Source: Thermoplasmata archaeon (GTDB lineage Archaea > Thermoplasmatota > Thermoplasmata > Methanomassiliicoccales > Methanomethylophilaceae). From it: a stretch of DNA of 54,029 nt. Made by a program: the position numbers and the translations under genes. Numbering within the stretch: position 1 is the first letter of the stretch; every line of letters begins with the position of its first letter. The notes beneath the pieces were generated by a model. The model worked only from the letters and a program-made list of their open reading frames with translations, was not told the origin of the DNA and ran no database searches. This document shows positions 1-7,296 of the stretch, piece after piece. Location: assembly GCA_015063225.1 (NCBI GenBank), contig SUSU01000008.1, positions 1 through 54,029 of the forward strand, in the 5' to 3' direction.

Positions 1-1224
1 CTGCCCATCAGCGACATCGACGCGGTCGTCATCACCCACGCCCACCTGGACCACTGCGGCACACTGCCTGCGCTGTTCAAGTACGGCTACGACGGACCCG
101 TGTACTGCACCCCTCCCACCAGGGACCTCATGGCCCTCCTGCAGATCGACAACATCAAACTCGCGTACGGGGAGGCCAAGAAGAACCTCTACGACGCCAA
201 GGACGTCCGCAACGAGATCATGCACACCATCCCCGTCAAGTACGGCGAGACCACCGACATCGCCCCCGACATCAGGCTCACCTTCCAGAACGCCGGGCAC
301 ATCCTCGGATCCGCCATCGCCCACTTCCACATCGGGGACGGACTCCACAACATCGCGTTCTCCGGGGACACCAAATACGAGAAGACCTGGCTCTTCAACC
401 CCGCGGTCAACAAGTTCCCCCGCCTAGAGACCCTCGTCATCGAATCCACATACGGAGGGAAGAAGGATTACCAGCCTTCCCGTAAGGACGCTTCCGAACA
501 GCTCGGTGAGTTCATCATCGAGGCCACCAAATCCGGCGGAAAGGTGCTCATCCCCGTCTTCGCCGTGGGACGTTCCCAGGAGGTCATGCTAGTCATCGAG
601 GAACTGGAGCGCACCGGTGCGATCCCCTCTCTGCCCGTGTATCTCGACGGTATGATCTGGGAGGCCACCGCCATCCACACCGCGTACCCCGAATACCTCA
701 ACAGCACCCTGCGCACCGAGATCTTCCAGAAGGAGCACAACCCCTTCCTCTCGCCCATCTTCCACAGGGTCGAGACCGCCGACATGAGGGAACAGATCTG
801 CCACTCCGCGGAGCCCTGCATCGTCCTCGCCACCGGCGGTATGATGGCGGGCGGACCCGTCCTGGAGTACTTCCGCGAATGGGCCGACGAACCGAAGAAC
901 TGGCTCATCTTCGTCGGATACCAGAGCGAGAACTCCCTCGGAAGGACAATCCAGAAGGGAAGGAGCGAGATCACCATGCCCTTCAACGGCAAATCCATCA
1001 CCCTCCACGTCAACATGAACAGGGAGACCGTCGACGGATTCTCCGGACACTCCGACCGCAAGCAGCTCATGTCCTTCATCGAGCAGATGCAGCCCCGGCC
1101 CAACCGCATCATCGTGGTGCACGGCGACGACCGCAAGTGTACGGACCTCGCATCGTCAATCTTCCAGAAGTTCAAGATCCAGACCGTGGCGCCCCAGAAT
1201 CTCGAGACCGTCCGCCTGAGGTGA
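1..1224 (+). CDS. fttA: aCPSF1/FttA-type beta-CASP ribonuclease, C-terminal part
   Basis: The frame is open from base 1, so the gene starts outside the window; 407 residues are visible. A metallo-beta-lactamase HAHLDH motif lies at visible residues 13-18, followed by further zinc-ligand motifs (GHILGS, FSGDTK), a beta-CASP domain (GRSQEV, LATGGMM, GYQSENSLG) and a final FSGHSDR motif. About 390 residues follow HAHLDH, as in full-length aCPSF1 (about 635 residues with N-terminal KH domains), and the ending (AP-NLE-RLR type) also fits aCPSF1. The shorter aCPSF2 paralogue is less likely but cannot be excluded without the N-terminus. The family is an RNA endo/exonuclease; aCPSF1/FttA acts as the archaeal transcription termination factor that cleaves nascent transcripts behind RNA polymerase. 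An ubiX-like gene follows 4 bases after the stop if the CTG start is used. Confidence 0.88.
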   Translation: MPISDIDAVVITHAHLDHCGTLPALFKYGYDGPVYCTPPTRDLMALLQIDNIKLAYGEAKKNLYDAKDVRNEIMHTIPVKYGETTDIAPDIRLTFQNAGHILGSAIAHFHIGDGLHNIAFSGDTKYEKTWLFNPAVNKFPRLETLVIESTYGGKKDYQPSRKDASEQLGEFIIEATKSGGKVLIPVFAVGRSQEVMLVIEELERTGAIPSLPVYLDGMIWEATAIHTAYPEYLNSTLRTEIFQKEHNPFLSPIFHRVETADMREQICHSAEPCIVLATGGMMAGGPVLEYFREWADEPKNWLIFVGYQSENSLGRTIQKGRSEITMPFNGKSITLHVNMNRETVDGFSGHSDRKQLMSFIEQMQPRPNRIIVVHGDDRKCTDLASSIFQKFKIQTVAPQNLETVRLR

Positions 1225-1228
1225 TACC

Positions 1229-1777
1229 CTGAGGTACGTCGTGGCCATAACCGGAGCTTCCGGAGCCGCCTACGGCATCGGTCTGCTCCGCAACCTGCCT
1301 GGGGAGAAGATCCTGGTGATGTCCCGCACCGCCAGGGCCATCATACCCGAGGAGACGGAGTACACCGTCGATCAAGTCGAGGCCATGGCTGACAAGGTCT
1401 ACAACGACGACGACCTCTTCGCACCCATCGCCTCGGGCACGTTCGCGTACGACGCCCTTTTCGTCATCCCGTGCTCGGAATCCTCGGTCGCCAAGTTCGC
1501 CTGCGGCATCGGAGACACCCTCATCTCCCGCACTTTCATGTGCGCTCTGAAAGAAGGAAGGAGGATCATCATCGTCCCCCGCGAGACTCCAAAATCAGCT
1601 ATCATGCTGGAGAACGAGCTCAAACTCGCCAAACTAGGCGTCGTGATAATGGATGCGAACCCCGGATTCTACCCCAAACCTCAAACAGCTGGGGAAATCG
1701 TGGACTTCATCGTCGGTCGCTGCCTCATGCGCGTCGGAATCGACCAAAAACTCTTCAAAACCTGGGGTTCCTACTGA
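1229..1777 (+). CDS. ubiX: UbiX-type flavin prenyltransferase
   Basis: UbiX joins a dimethylallyl group to FMN to make prenylated FMN, the cofactor of UbiD-type decarboxylases. The protein has the Rossmann-like N-terminal GASGAAYG loop and the family pattern PCSESSVAKFACGIGD followed by RRIIIVPRETP. The first ATG/GTG-class start is GTG at 1241, but that removes the usual beta-1 strand beginning. A CTG at 1229 gives (M)RYVVAITGASG, the normal family start, and lies 4 bases after GAGGTGA (1218-1224), a good ribosome-binding site that overlaps the fttA stop. I therefore use CTG 1229 (182 residues); GTG 1241 (178 residues) is the conservative choice. No ubiD partner lies next to it. The function is firm; the start is inferred. 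Confidence 0.85.
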   Translation: MRYVVAITGASGAAYGIGLLRNLPGEKILVMSRTARAIIPEETEYTVDQVEAMADKVYNDDDLFAPIASGTFAYDALFVIPCSESSVAKFACGIGDTLISRTFMCALKEGRRIIIVPRETPKSAIMLENELKLAKLGVVIMDANPGFYPKPQTAGEIVDFIVGRCLMRVGIDQKLFKTWGSY

Positions 1778-1800
1778 TTTGTGAACTGTCCAGCACAGGT

Positions 1801-1853
1801 TTTTATTACAGATTGGCGATAACGTGAACTAGTTTCCACGAAACTAGGAGAGA
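1801..1853 (+). promoter_or_regulatory. Promoter and 5' hairpin of the coiled-coil gene
   Basis: A TATA-like TTTTATTA (1801-1808) is followed by a perfect inverted repeat, CTAGTTT (1829-1835) and AAACTAG (1841-1847), with a 5-base loop. The predicted transcription start, about 25 bases after the TATA box, falls at the base of this stem, so the mRNA may begin with a hairpin. The ribosome-binding site GGAGAG (1848-1853) follows directly, 4 bases before the ATG. Confidence 0.5.
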
Positions 1854-1857
1854 TACA

Positions 1858-2241
1858 ATGGGTCTTATGGACAAAATGAAAACGGGAGCCAAGAACCTCG
1901 ACAACCGCATGGGTCAGAGCGTCGACTCCGCGAAGTACGACAGCAAGATCTCCGACCAGAAGAACATCAAGAGGAAGGCCATCGAAGAGGCCGGACAGAA
2001 GATGTTCGACGCATACGTCGCCAACGGCACCACCACCATCACCGACGAGATCAAGGAGCTCTACGAGAAGGCCAAGGCCTGCGACGTGGAGATCGAGAAG
2101 CTCGAGAAGGAGAAGGCCGAGATGATCGAGGCCAACAAGGCCGAGCGCCAGGCCAACCGCGACGAGCTCGCCGCCAAGGAAGAGGCAGACAGGAAGGCCA
2201 GGGAAGAGGCCAAGGCTGCCGAGGCTGAGAAGAAAGAGTGA
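1858..2241 (+). CDS. Small charged coiled-coil protein, unknown function
   Basis: Not a family I recognise. The 127-residue protein has a basic N-terminal third and then, from about residue 60, a long heptad-like stretch rich in Glu, Lys and Ala that ends in an alanine/lysine/glutamate tail. A coiled coil or single long helix is likely. There is no signal peptide or membrane segment. It is monocistronic, with its own promoter, a strong ribosome-binding site, a hairpin at the expected 5' end and a hairpin overlapping the stop codon, a layout that suggests strong expression. Database matches to generic coiled-coil proteins would say little about function. Confidence 0.7.
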   Translation: MGLMDKMKTGAKNLDNRMGQSVDSAKYDSKISDQKNIKRKAIEEAGQKMFDAYVANGTTTITDEIKELYEKAKACDVEIEKLEKEKAEMIEANKAERQANRDELAAKEEADRKAREEAKAAEAEKKE

Positions 2242-2263
2242 TTCCGGGAAATGTCCCGGAATC
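2240..2263 (+). terminator. Hairpin overlapping the stop codon
   Basis: A perfect 10-base inverted repeat, GATTCCGGGA (2240-2249) and TCCCGGAATC (2254-2263), has a 4-base loop, overlaps the TGA of the coiled-coil gene and is followed by a T-rich stretch. It probably marks the 3' end or stabilises the mRNA; leuS converges from the right. Confidence 0.5.
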
Positions 2264-2364
2264 CTCAAACATCTTACTTTCATAGGTCTGGCTCTTCTGA
2301 GCCGGACCCCGCTTTTACCTACTCTTGAAGATGATGCGCAGGGCACCGGAGCGCCCGTGCGCAA

Positions 2365-5268
2365 TCACTCGAGATAGATGGCGACCCTGCCGGGGGATGC
2401 CACGCGGGCCTTGTTGACGGGGTCGTACTTGCCCTCGTCATCGGCACCGGCGACGGTGACCTCCAGGCCGAGCTCGGATGAGAGGAAGCCTGCCGCCCCC
2501 TTGAGGAACGACTCCTCGTCGAGGTCCACCATGGCCTTCTTGGAGGCGATGTCGGAGGACCTCTGGACATCGAGAGCGGTCTTCTTGGCGAACTCGGAGG
2601 TCTCCTTGCCCTTCTTCCTGAGCTCCTCGTCCTGCATGCACTTCTTGGTCAGGTCGGGGATGGAGAGGTTCCCTGCCTCGGCCATGGCGATGGCGTCGGC
2701 GAGGACCTGCCTCTTCCAGGCGGGAGTGGTGTAGATGAAGGCCTTGGTGATGTCCCCCTTGGCCATCTTGCGGACCTCGTTGGTGTCCTCGAGCACGGAC
2801 CTGATGAGGTCCTCGCCGTATTCGGCAGCGGCGCAGACATCTCCGGCCTCGGGCAGTTGGGCGGCGGATGCGAGGCCCTCGAACCCGGCCAGCGCCCACA
2901 TCTCCTCGGCGACGTGCGGGGTGACGGGGACCATGGCGTTGATCCATATCCTCAGGGCCTTCATCACGGTGGCGCGGTTGCAGCCGCCGCGCCTCTGATA
3001 CCAGCGGATGTCGTTGGGTATGTCGAAGTAGGCGACGGTACACATGGAGCGGAGGTCGTACCTGTCCATGACGTCGCGGATGGTACGGAGGTGGGTGTTG
3101 AGCCTGGACAGCAGCCAGTCGTCGATGGAACCGGAAGGGCTGTCGGATTCGGAGGACACGAGGTCCTCGATGACGGACATGATCTTGTCGAGCCTCTGGC
3201 GGTAGGTGAAGACGAGGTCCTCGTCCCACTCCACATCCACGAACATGGAGGCGACGTGGGCGTAGTAGAGCCTCATGGCATCGACACCGTACTTTGCGGC
3301 GGCTCCGGGGATGGGCTGTGCGCCTCCCTTGGATTTGGAGATCTTGTCCTTGTTCTTGCCGGTGACATACCAGTTCACGAGGATGCCGCGGGGCTGCATG
3401 TCGTCGGGCAGGATGGCCCTGTGGTTCATGAGGAACCCGGGGAAGTGGACGGTCATGTGCTCCTTCCCGCCGAGGTTGATGTCCAGGGGATACCAGTATG
3501 CGACGTCGGCCCTGATCCTGTCGAGGAAAGCGGCGTCGATCCCGGTGGAGGCGGCCACGGCGGAGACCTCGCCCTTGCCTAGGATCACGTAATCGAAGAA
3601 CTCCTCGTTCATCTGTTCGGGCCTGATCTGTCCGGAGTTGGCGTAGAGGGAGATCAGGTAATACACAGGGTACAGGGTGGAGTCGGAGATAGCCTCGATG
3701 ATCCACTTGTTATCGTAGGGGAACTTGGTTCCCAGCCAGTTGCCGAGACGGACGCAGGCCCTCTCGCGGTACCAGTCGAGGATGCTCCTGACGTTGTCCC
3801 TGAACTCGGGGGGCTGGAGCATCATATCGTCGGTGTGGGCCTGACAGGCCTCGGTGAGGTCCTTGTCGGCGTAGTTGATGAACCACTGGTCGTCGATGCG
3901 GTGGATGTGGACGGGACGTCCGCAGCGGCAGACGACCTCCTCGGTGAGGTCCCTGAATATGAGCGCCTCTCCGGCAGCGATCATCGCGTCCCTCATCTTG
4001 TCCTTGGCCTCCTCGACGCGCATGCCGCCGAACTCGCCGCAGACGTCCTTCATGAATCCCATGTGGTAGCCGTCCTTGTACACGAGTTTCTTCGCCTCGT
4101 CCATCAGCTGCCTGAATTTGACGGGGTCGTCGGTCTGGTCGGCCTTGCACTTGATGATGGCGTCCTTGGCGGGGAACTCGCCGTATCCCTTGATGGTGAT
4201 GATGGAGACGGGCACGACGGAGTCGATGACCTCCTGGGGGATGCCGTACTCCTTCGAGATGGACGGATCCTTCTTGACCGCCTCGAGGGAGTTCCAGTCG
4301 TCGGGGGCGTCGGAAGGCACGGAGGTGACCAGACCGGTACCGACCGCGGGGTCGACGAAGGTCGCGGGGAAGACAGGAATGGGGCGGTGGATCATGGGGG
4401 CCCTGCACATCAGGCCGATGAGCTCCCTTCCGGGGATCTCCCCCTCGACCTCGATGCCGTCGAACTGGAGTTTGAGCTTCTCGGCGCATTGGGGGGAGAC
4501 GACCCACCTCTCGCCGTCCTTCTTCACGAGGCTGTATGTGATGTCGGGGCGGCACCAGAAGCAGACCTGTCCGTAGACGGTCTCGGGCCTGAGGGTGGCG
4601 GCCACCAGATAGAATCCCTTCTCCTCGCAGAAGAACTTCAGGAGGGTGTACTCCTGGGTCTCGGCGTTGCCTCCCTTGGAGATGTCGGTCTCGCTGGGGT
4701 CGACAGCGACAGGTCCGCAGTTGGGGCAGAACGGCGCGTAATAGGGCTTCTGGATGAGGAGGTTCTTCTCCTTGAGTTTCCTGAACTGCCACTCGATGAA
4801 CCTGGCGTAATCGGGGTAGAGGGTACAGGTGAACCTCCTCCAGTCGGCGAGGAAACCGAACCTCCTCCAGTACTCGTTCTGGTAGACTCCGTTGAAGAAG
4901 TGGACGACATCCATGGGCTCCTTGAGCTTATCCACCATCTCCTCGGGGCATCCGTTGCGGAGGAGGTAGTCCACGGTCTTCTCGTCCTTACGTGCGATCT
5001 TGGCTGCGAGACTGATGGCGCCGTTACCAGTGGCGTGGGTTCCGACGGGGAAGAGGACGTTGTAACCGGTGATCCTCTTGTAGCGTCCGAGGGCATCGGT
5101 GTAGGTATATCCCCTGAGGTGTCCGACGTGGAGGTATCCCGTAAGGCCGGGGTAGGCGAAGATGAGCATGAACTTCGGTTTCCCGTCTATCCTCTCGGAC
5201 TCGTTGAGCTTGGCATCGGCCCAAGCCTTCTGCCAACGGCTCTCCATCTCGGCATAATCGCGCGCCAT
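2365..5268 (-). CDS. leuS: Leucyl-tRNA synthetase, archaeal type
   Basis: Charges tRNA-Leu with leucine in the cytoplasm. The protein has 967 residues, the length expected of archaeal/eukaryotic-type LeuRS. The class I signature HVGH is at residues 47-50 (YLHVGHLRGYT), a zinc-type CPNC lies near 180, the editing domain is in the middle, and the KMSKS loop appears as KISKSKGG near 640. The frame stays open for 43 codons upstream, but the ATG at 5268 gives the normal start MARDYAEMESRW, and the upstream extension lies in the promoter region. The gene is monocistronic and divergent from the RHH gene. No T-box or leader-peptide attenuator was seen. Confidence 0.96.
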   Translation of the reverse strand: MARDYAEMESRWQKAWADAKLNESERIDGKPKFMLIFAYPGLTGYLHVGHLRGYTYTDALGRYKRITGYNVLFPVGTHATGNGAISLAAKIARKDEKTVDYLLRNGCPEEMVDKLKEPMDVVHFFNGVYQNEYWRRFGFLADWRRFTCTLYPDYARFIEWQFRKLKEKNLLIQKPYYAPFCPNCGPVAVDPSETDISKGGNAETQEYTLLKFFCEEKGFYLVAATLRPETVYGQVCFWCRPDITYSLVKKDGERWVVSPQCAEKLKLQFDGIEVEGEIPGRELIGLMCRAPMIHRPIPVFPATFVDPAVGTGLVTSVPSDAPDDWNSLEAVKKDPSISKEYGIPQEVIDSVVPVSIITIKGYGEFPAKDAIIKCKADQTDDPVKFRQLMDEAKKLVYKDGYHMGFMKDVCGEFGGMRVEEAKDKMRDAMIAAGEALIFRDLTEEVVCRCGRPVHIHRIDDQWFINYADKDLTEACQAHTDDMMLQPPEFRDNVRSILDWYRERACVRLGNWLGTKFPYDNKWIIEAISDSTLYPVYYLISLYANSGQIRPEQMNEEFFDYVILGKGEVSAVAASTGIDAAFLDRIRADVAYWYPLDINLGGKEHMTVHFPGFLMNHRAILPDDMQPRGILVNWYVTGKNKDKISKSKGGAQPIPGAAAKYGVDAMRLYYAHVASMFVDVEWDEDLVFTYRQRLDKIMSVIEDLVSSESDSPSGSIDDWLLSRLNTHLRTIRDVMDRYDLRSMCTVAYFDIPNDIRWYQRRGGCNRATVMKALRIWINAMVPVTPHVAEEMWALAGFEGLASAAQLPEAGDVCAAAEYGEDLIRSVLEDTNEVRKMAKGDITKAFIYTTPAWKRQVLADAIAMAEAGNLSIPDLTKKCMQDEELRKKGKETSEFAKKTALDVQRSSDIASKKAMVDLDEESFLKGAAGFLSSELGLEVTVAGADDEGKYDPVNKARVASPGRVAIYLE

Positions 5269-5296
5269 TATTATCACTATATGCGCGCGCATGCGT

Positions 5297-5313
5297 AATA
5301 TGTATAACATATT
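5297..5313 (-). promoter_or_regulatory. Palindromic TATA region of leuS
   Basis: The inverted repeat AATATGT-ATA-ACATATT lies 29-45 bases upstream of the leuS start and contains the best TATA match on the minus strand. It may be only a symmetrical TATA box. The leuS mRNA would have a very short leader. Confidence 0.4.
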
Positions 5314-5359
5314 TTGGTGATGATGGGAATAGAAAACGGGGCCGTCCGGGCCCTCTGAT

Positions 5360-5373
5360 TCGGTATATACCGA
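5360..5373. promoter_or_regulatory. Palindrome TCGGTATATACCGA, candidate RHH operator
   Basis: A perfect 14-base palindrome. Its GGTATATACC core recurs exactly at 5513-5522, and half of it (GGTATATC) recurs near 5557-5564, all within 250 bases upstream of a gene encoding a double RHH DNA-binding protein. Short palindromes are typical RHH operators, so autoregulation is a reasonable inference. Confidence 0.45.
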
Positions 5374-5427
5374 GCGATAATACGGACCTCGGGGCAATCC
5401 TTAAATCCAGTACACATATGTAGAATC

Positions 5428-5512
5428 GGATGGGATAAGGCCCCGGAAAAGAGGGGAAATCAGCCTATAAGGGATAGTATAGGGCTGATTTCCCTTCCGG
5501 GGCTGCTTTTTT
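5428..5512 (+). ncRNA. Candidate small RNA or attenuator ending in a hairpin and T-run
   Basis: A long inverted repeat pairs CCCCGGAA (5441-5448) plus GGGGAAATCAGCC (5453-5465) with GGGCTGATTTCCC (5482-5494) plus TTCCGGGG (5496-5503), and CTGCTTTTTT follows. In the plus direction this is a textbook intrinsic-type terminator, yet no coding gene enters it: leuS is divergent and starts at 5268. A transcript would have to start between about 5400 and 5440; TTAAATCC (5401-5408) could be its TATA box. The product would be a roughly 85-base RNA that is mostly hairpin, or a leader that controls the RHH gene. The 5' end is inferred. Confidence 0.35.
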
Positions 5513-5564
5513 GGTATATACCCGATATACAAACTATTATATACTCAAGAAAATATGGTATATC
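5513..5564 (+). promoter_or_regulatory. Promoter region of the RHH gene with repeated GGTATAT sites
   Basis: GGTATATACC (5513-5522) repeats the palindrome core found at 5361-5371. ATTATATAC (5537-5544) is a good TATA box, and GGTATATC follows at 5557-5564, near the predicted transcription start. A repressor bound here would cover the promoter. The rest of the 338-base gap between leuS and the RHH gene holds the leuS promoter and the hairpin element; no gene is seen in it. Confidence 0.45.
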
Positions 5565-5606
5565 TAACACTCGAAAAGGGATGCTTCGAGTGAGGATGTA
5601 ATCCTG

Positions 5607-5969
5607 ATGAACGACGAACTGAAACTGATAACCCTGAAGATGCCGGTGAGCGAGATTGAATCTCTCTCCGAGTACCTGATGGACCACGATATCGACAACA
5701 GGTCCGAGTTCATCAGGAGGTGCATCGCGAGAACTATTGAGGAGACCACCACAGAGGGTACGACTAGCGAGGAAGATGGGATCCTCGCTGTCCACCTCAA
5801 CCCCGTCCTCCTCATGACCTTAGACAATATGGTGAAGGACGGTGTCATCTACGACAAGGAATCCTACGTCAGGAGCCTCGTCGAGAAGGACATCATCCCG
5901 GCGGACATCATGGACGACTCCAAGGCGAGATCCTTCAAGAGCGCCCAGTCCACCAACCGTAATGCGTGA
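5607..5969 (+). CDS. Double ribbon-helix-helix DNA-binding protein
   Basis: The 120 residues hold two tandem RHH modules. The first (about residues 5-44) has strand KLITLKM, helix VSEIESLSEYL and helix RSEFIRRCIARTI. The second (about 58-97) has strand ILAVHL, helix PVLLMTLDNMV and helix ESYVRSLVEKDI. They are joined by a Thr/Glu-rich linker and followed by a short polar tail. RHH proteins normally dimerise to build one binding unit, so this chain may form that unit by itself. GAGGATG just upstream is a plausible ribosome-binding site. The gene sits 89 bases before an FtsZ-family gene. In haloarchaea the RHH regulator CdrS is encoded next to ftsZ2 and controls cell division; by analogy this protein may regulate its neighbour, but that is inference. 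Confidence 0.8.
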   Translation: MNDELKLITLKMPVSEIESLSEYLMDHDIDNRSEFIRRCIARTIEETTTEGTTSEEDGILAVHLNPVLLMTLDNMVKDGVIYDKESYVRSLVEKDIIPADIMDDSKARSFKSAQSTNRNA

Positions 5970-6058
5970 ACAGGCCAGCCAGTCAGACAGAAGGGATGGG
6001 AGCGCCCGAACGGGCCTCATCCAGCACACCAACAAACCTCTTAGGGAAAAGGGATAGA

Positions 6059-6670
6059 ATGCACAGCGATCTGAGCAAGATAAGCGATTACCGCGCCGCC
6101 GTCATATGCGTAGGCGGTGCCGGCTGCAAAGTAGCCTCCAAGCTCGTCACGCGCCTCTGCAGCGCCGACGTGGTGGCAATCAACTCCGACTCCAAGTCCC
6201 TCGCGGACGTGGAGGCCGACTACAAGTTCGTACTCTCGGACGGGATCGTCTCCTCCGAGAGCGAGATCCGCGCATTCATCCGCAACTACGACTTCGTCTA
6301 CATCGTCGCAGGCATGGGAGGCCGCACCGGGACAGGGATAGCTCCCGAGATCGCCGCCCTCTGCGCCGTCGAGAAGATCGAGTGCAACGCATTGGCGATC
6401 ATGCCCTTCGGATTCGAGGGAAGGCAGCTCGTCGCCCTCGAGGGATTCCGCGACCTGCACTCCAAGTGCTCTTCCACCAACAAGTTCAAGCTCGACTGCA
6501 TGCTCGAGCGCAGCGACATCAACTTCAACGACGTAATGGAGATCGCCGACGACCTCGTCTGCGATTCCGTCGAGGAGACCATCAACGAGCTCCCCGTCGT
6601 CAGCCGCAGGGTTCCTCCCACGGATACGGAAGCCCTCGTCGGCGTCAGCTGCCGCCGCGCGACCAGCTGA
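6059..6670 (+). CDS. FtsZ-family GTPase, GTPase domain only
   Basis: The 203-residue protein carries FtsZ hallmarks: glycine-rich CVGGAGCKV (17-25), INSD (41-44, where FtsZ has INTD), the tubulin signature GMGGRTGTG (85-93), PFGFEGRQ, and the later NDVMEIADDLV helix region. The usual FtsZ C-terminal domain (another 130 or so residues, including the T7 loop that activates GTP hydrolysis in the next subunit) is missing: the frame stops cleanly after a short tail. It could bind GTP and cap or poison filaments, or be a dedicated regulator, but should not form normal hydrolysing filaments. The frame extends upstream to 5966, overlapping the RHH gene, but ATG 6059 fits the family N-terminus. A strong terminator follows. 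Confidence 0.82.
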   Translation: MHSDLSKISDYRAAVICVGGAGCKVASKLVTRLCSADVVAINSDSKSLADVEADYKFVLSDGIVSSESEIRAFIRNYDFVYIVAGMGGRTGTGIAPEIAALCAVEKIECNALAIMPFGFEGRQLVALEGFRDLHSKCSSTNKFKLDCMLERSDINFNDVMEIADDLVCDSVEETINELPVVSRRVPPTDTEALVGVSCRRATS

Positions 6671-6701
6671 ATCAAACCATGCCATTTTTCTATCCTCCTC
6701 A

Positions 6702-6729
6702 GCCGGGGCGGAAGCCCCGGCCCCTTTTT
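6702..6729 (+). terminator. Intrinsic-type terminator after the FtsZ-like gene
   Basis: Stem GCCGGGGC (6702-6709) and GCCCCGGC (6714-6721) with loop GGAA, followed by CCCTTTTT. It ends the RHH/FtsZ-like transcript. Confidence 0.75.
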
Positions 6730-6765
6730 CATAAAAACTAATAACGGATGTCCGATGCCTGATGC

Positions 6766-7212
6766 ATGGAGATCCCCGAGGATTCCATCAGGATCGATTA
6801 TGCGGACGGCTACTACATAGGACAGGTAGGGGCCGACGGCACCACGGAGCACGGCAAGGGGATATTCGTCTGGAACTCGGGCGAAATGTACGCGGGGGAC
6901 TTCCGCGACGGCATGCGCACCGGGAAAGGGAGGCTCGTATGGGCGGACGGTTCCGTCTACGAGGGTGATTTCCTCAACAACATGCGCTCCGGCAGGGGCG
7001 TGATGGAATGGGCCTCCGGCGGACGCTACGAAGGGGACTTCCTGGACAACTCCCGTTCCGGCAAGGGCAGGATGACATGGGTCTCCGGCGATTATTACGA
7101 GGGGGATTTCATAGACGGGAAGATGGAGGGGAAAGGCACCCTCTACGCCGCCGACGGTTCCGTCAGGTACTCCGGGCAATGGATACAGGACTGCCCCGTG
7201 GGCAATGACTGA
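6766..7212 (+). CDS. MORN-repeat protein
   Basis: The 148-residue protein is almost entirely MORN repeats: five units of about 23 residues with the pattern Y-GDF-(x)6-G-G-(x)4-W-G, from about residue 16 to 135. MORN repeats are known to bind membranes or to scaffold proteins, mostly in eukaryotes and bacteria; the cellular role here is unknown. There is no signal peptide. TATA-like ATAAAAACT (6731-6739) lies about 30 bases before the ATG, so the mRNA is nearly leaderless. The gene stands alone between two terminators. The repeats are also visible as 69-base periodicity in the DNA. Confidence 0.85.
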   Translation: MEIPEDSIRIDYADGYYIGQVGADGTTEHGKGIFVWNSGEMYAGDFRDGMRTGKGRLVWADGSVYEGDFLNNMRSGRGVMEWASGGRYEGDFLDNSRSGKGRMTWVSGDYYEGDFIDGKMEGKGTLYAADGSVRYSGQWIQDCPVGND

Positions 7213-7257
7213 CCAAAAATGAACCGGCAACGGATTACCGTACTGGTTAAAAGGTTC

Positions 7258-7282
7258 CCGGGCAGCGGATCCGACTGCCCGG
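7258..7282. terminator. Hairpin between convergent genes
   Basis: Stem CCGGGCAG (7258-7265) and CTGCCCGG (7275-7282). On the minus strand it is followed by AACCTTTTAACC, so it best fits termination of the minus-strand gene that ends at 7297; it could also serve the MORN gene. Confidence 0.5.
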
Positions 7283-7296
7283 TCGGCACAGAACGA

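Noticed and set aside
5269..5606. T-box or leucine attenuator for leuS
   Set aside because: The strong hairpin and T-run read away from leuS on the opposite strand, and archaea are not known to use T-boxes.
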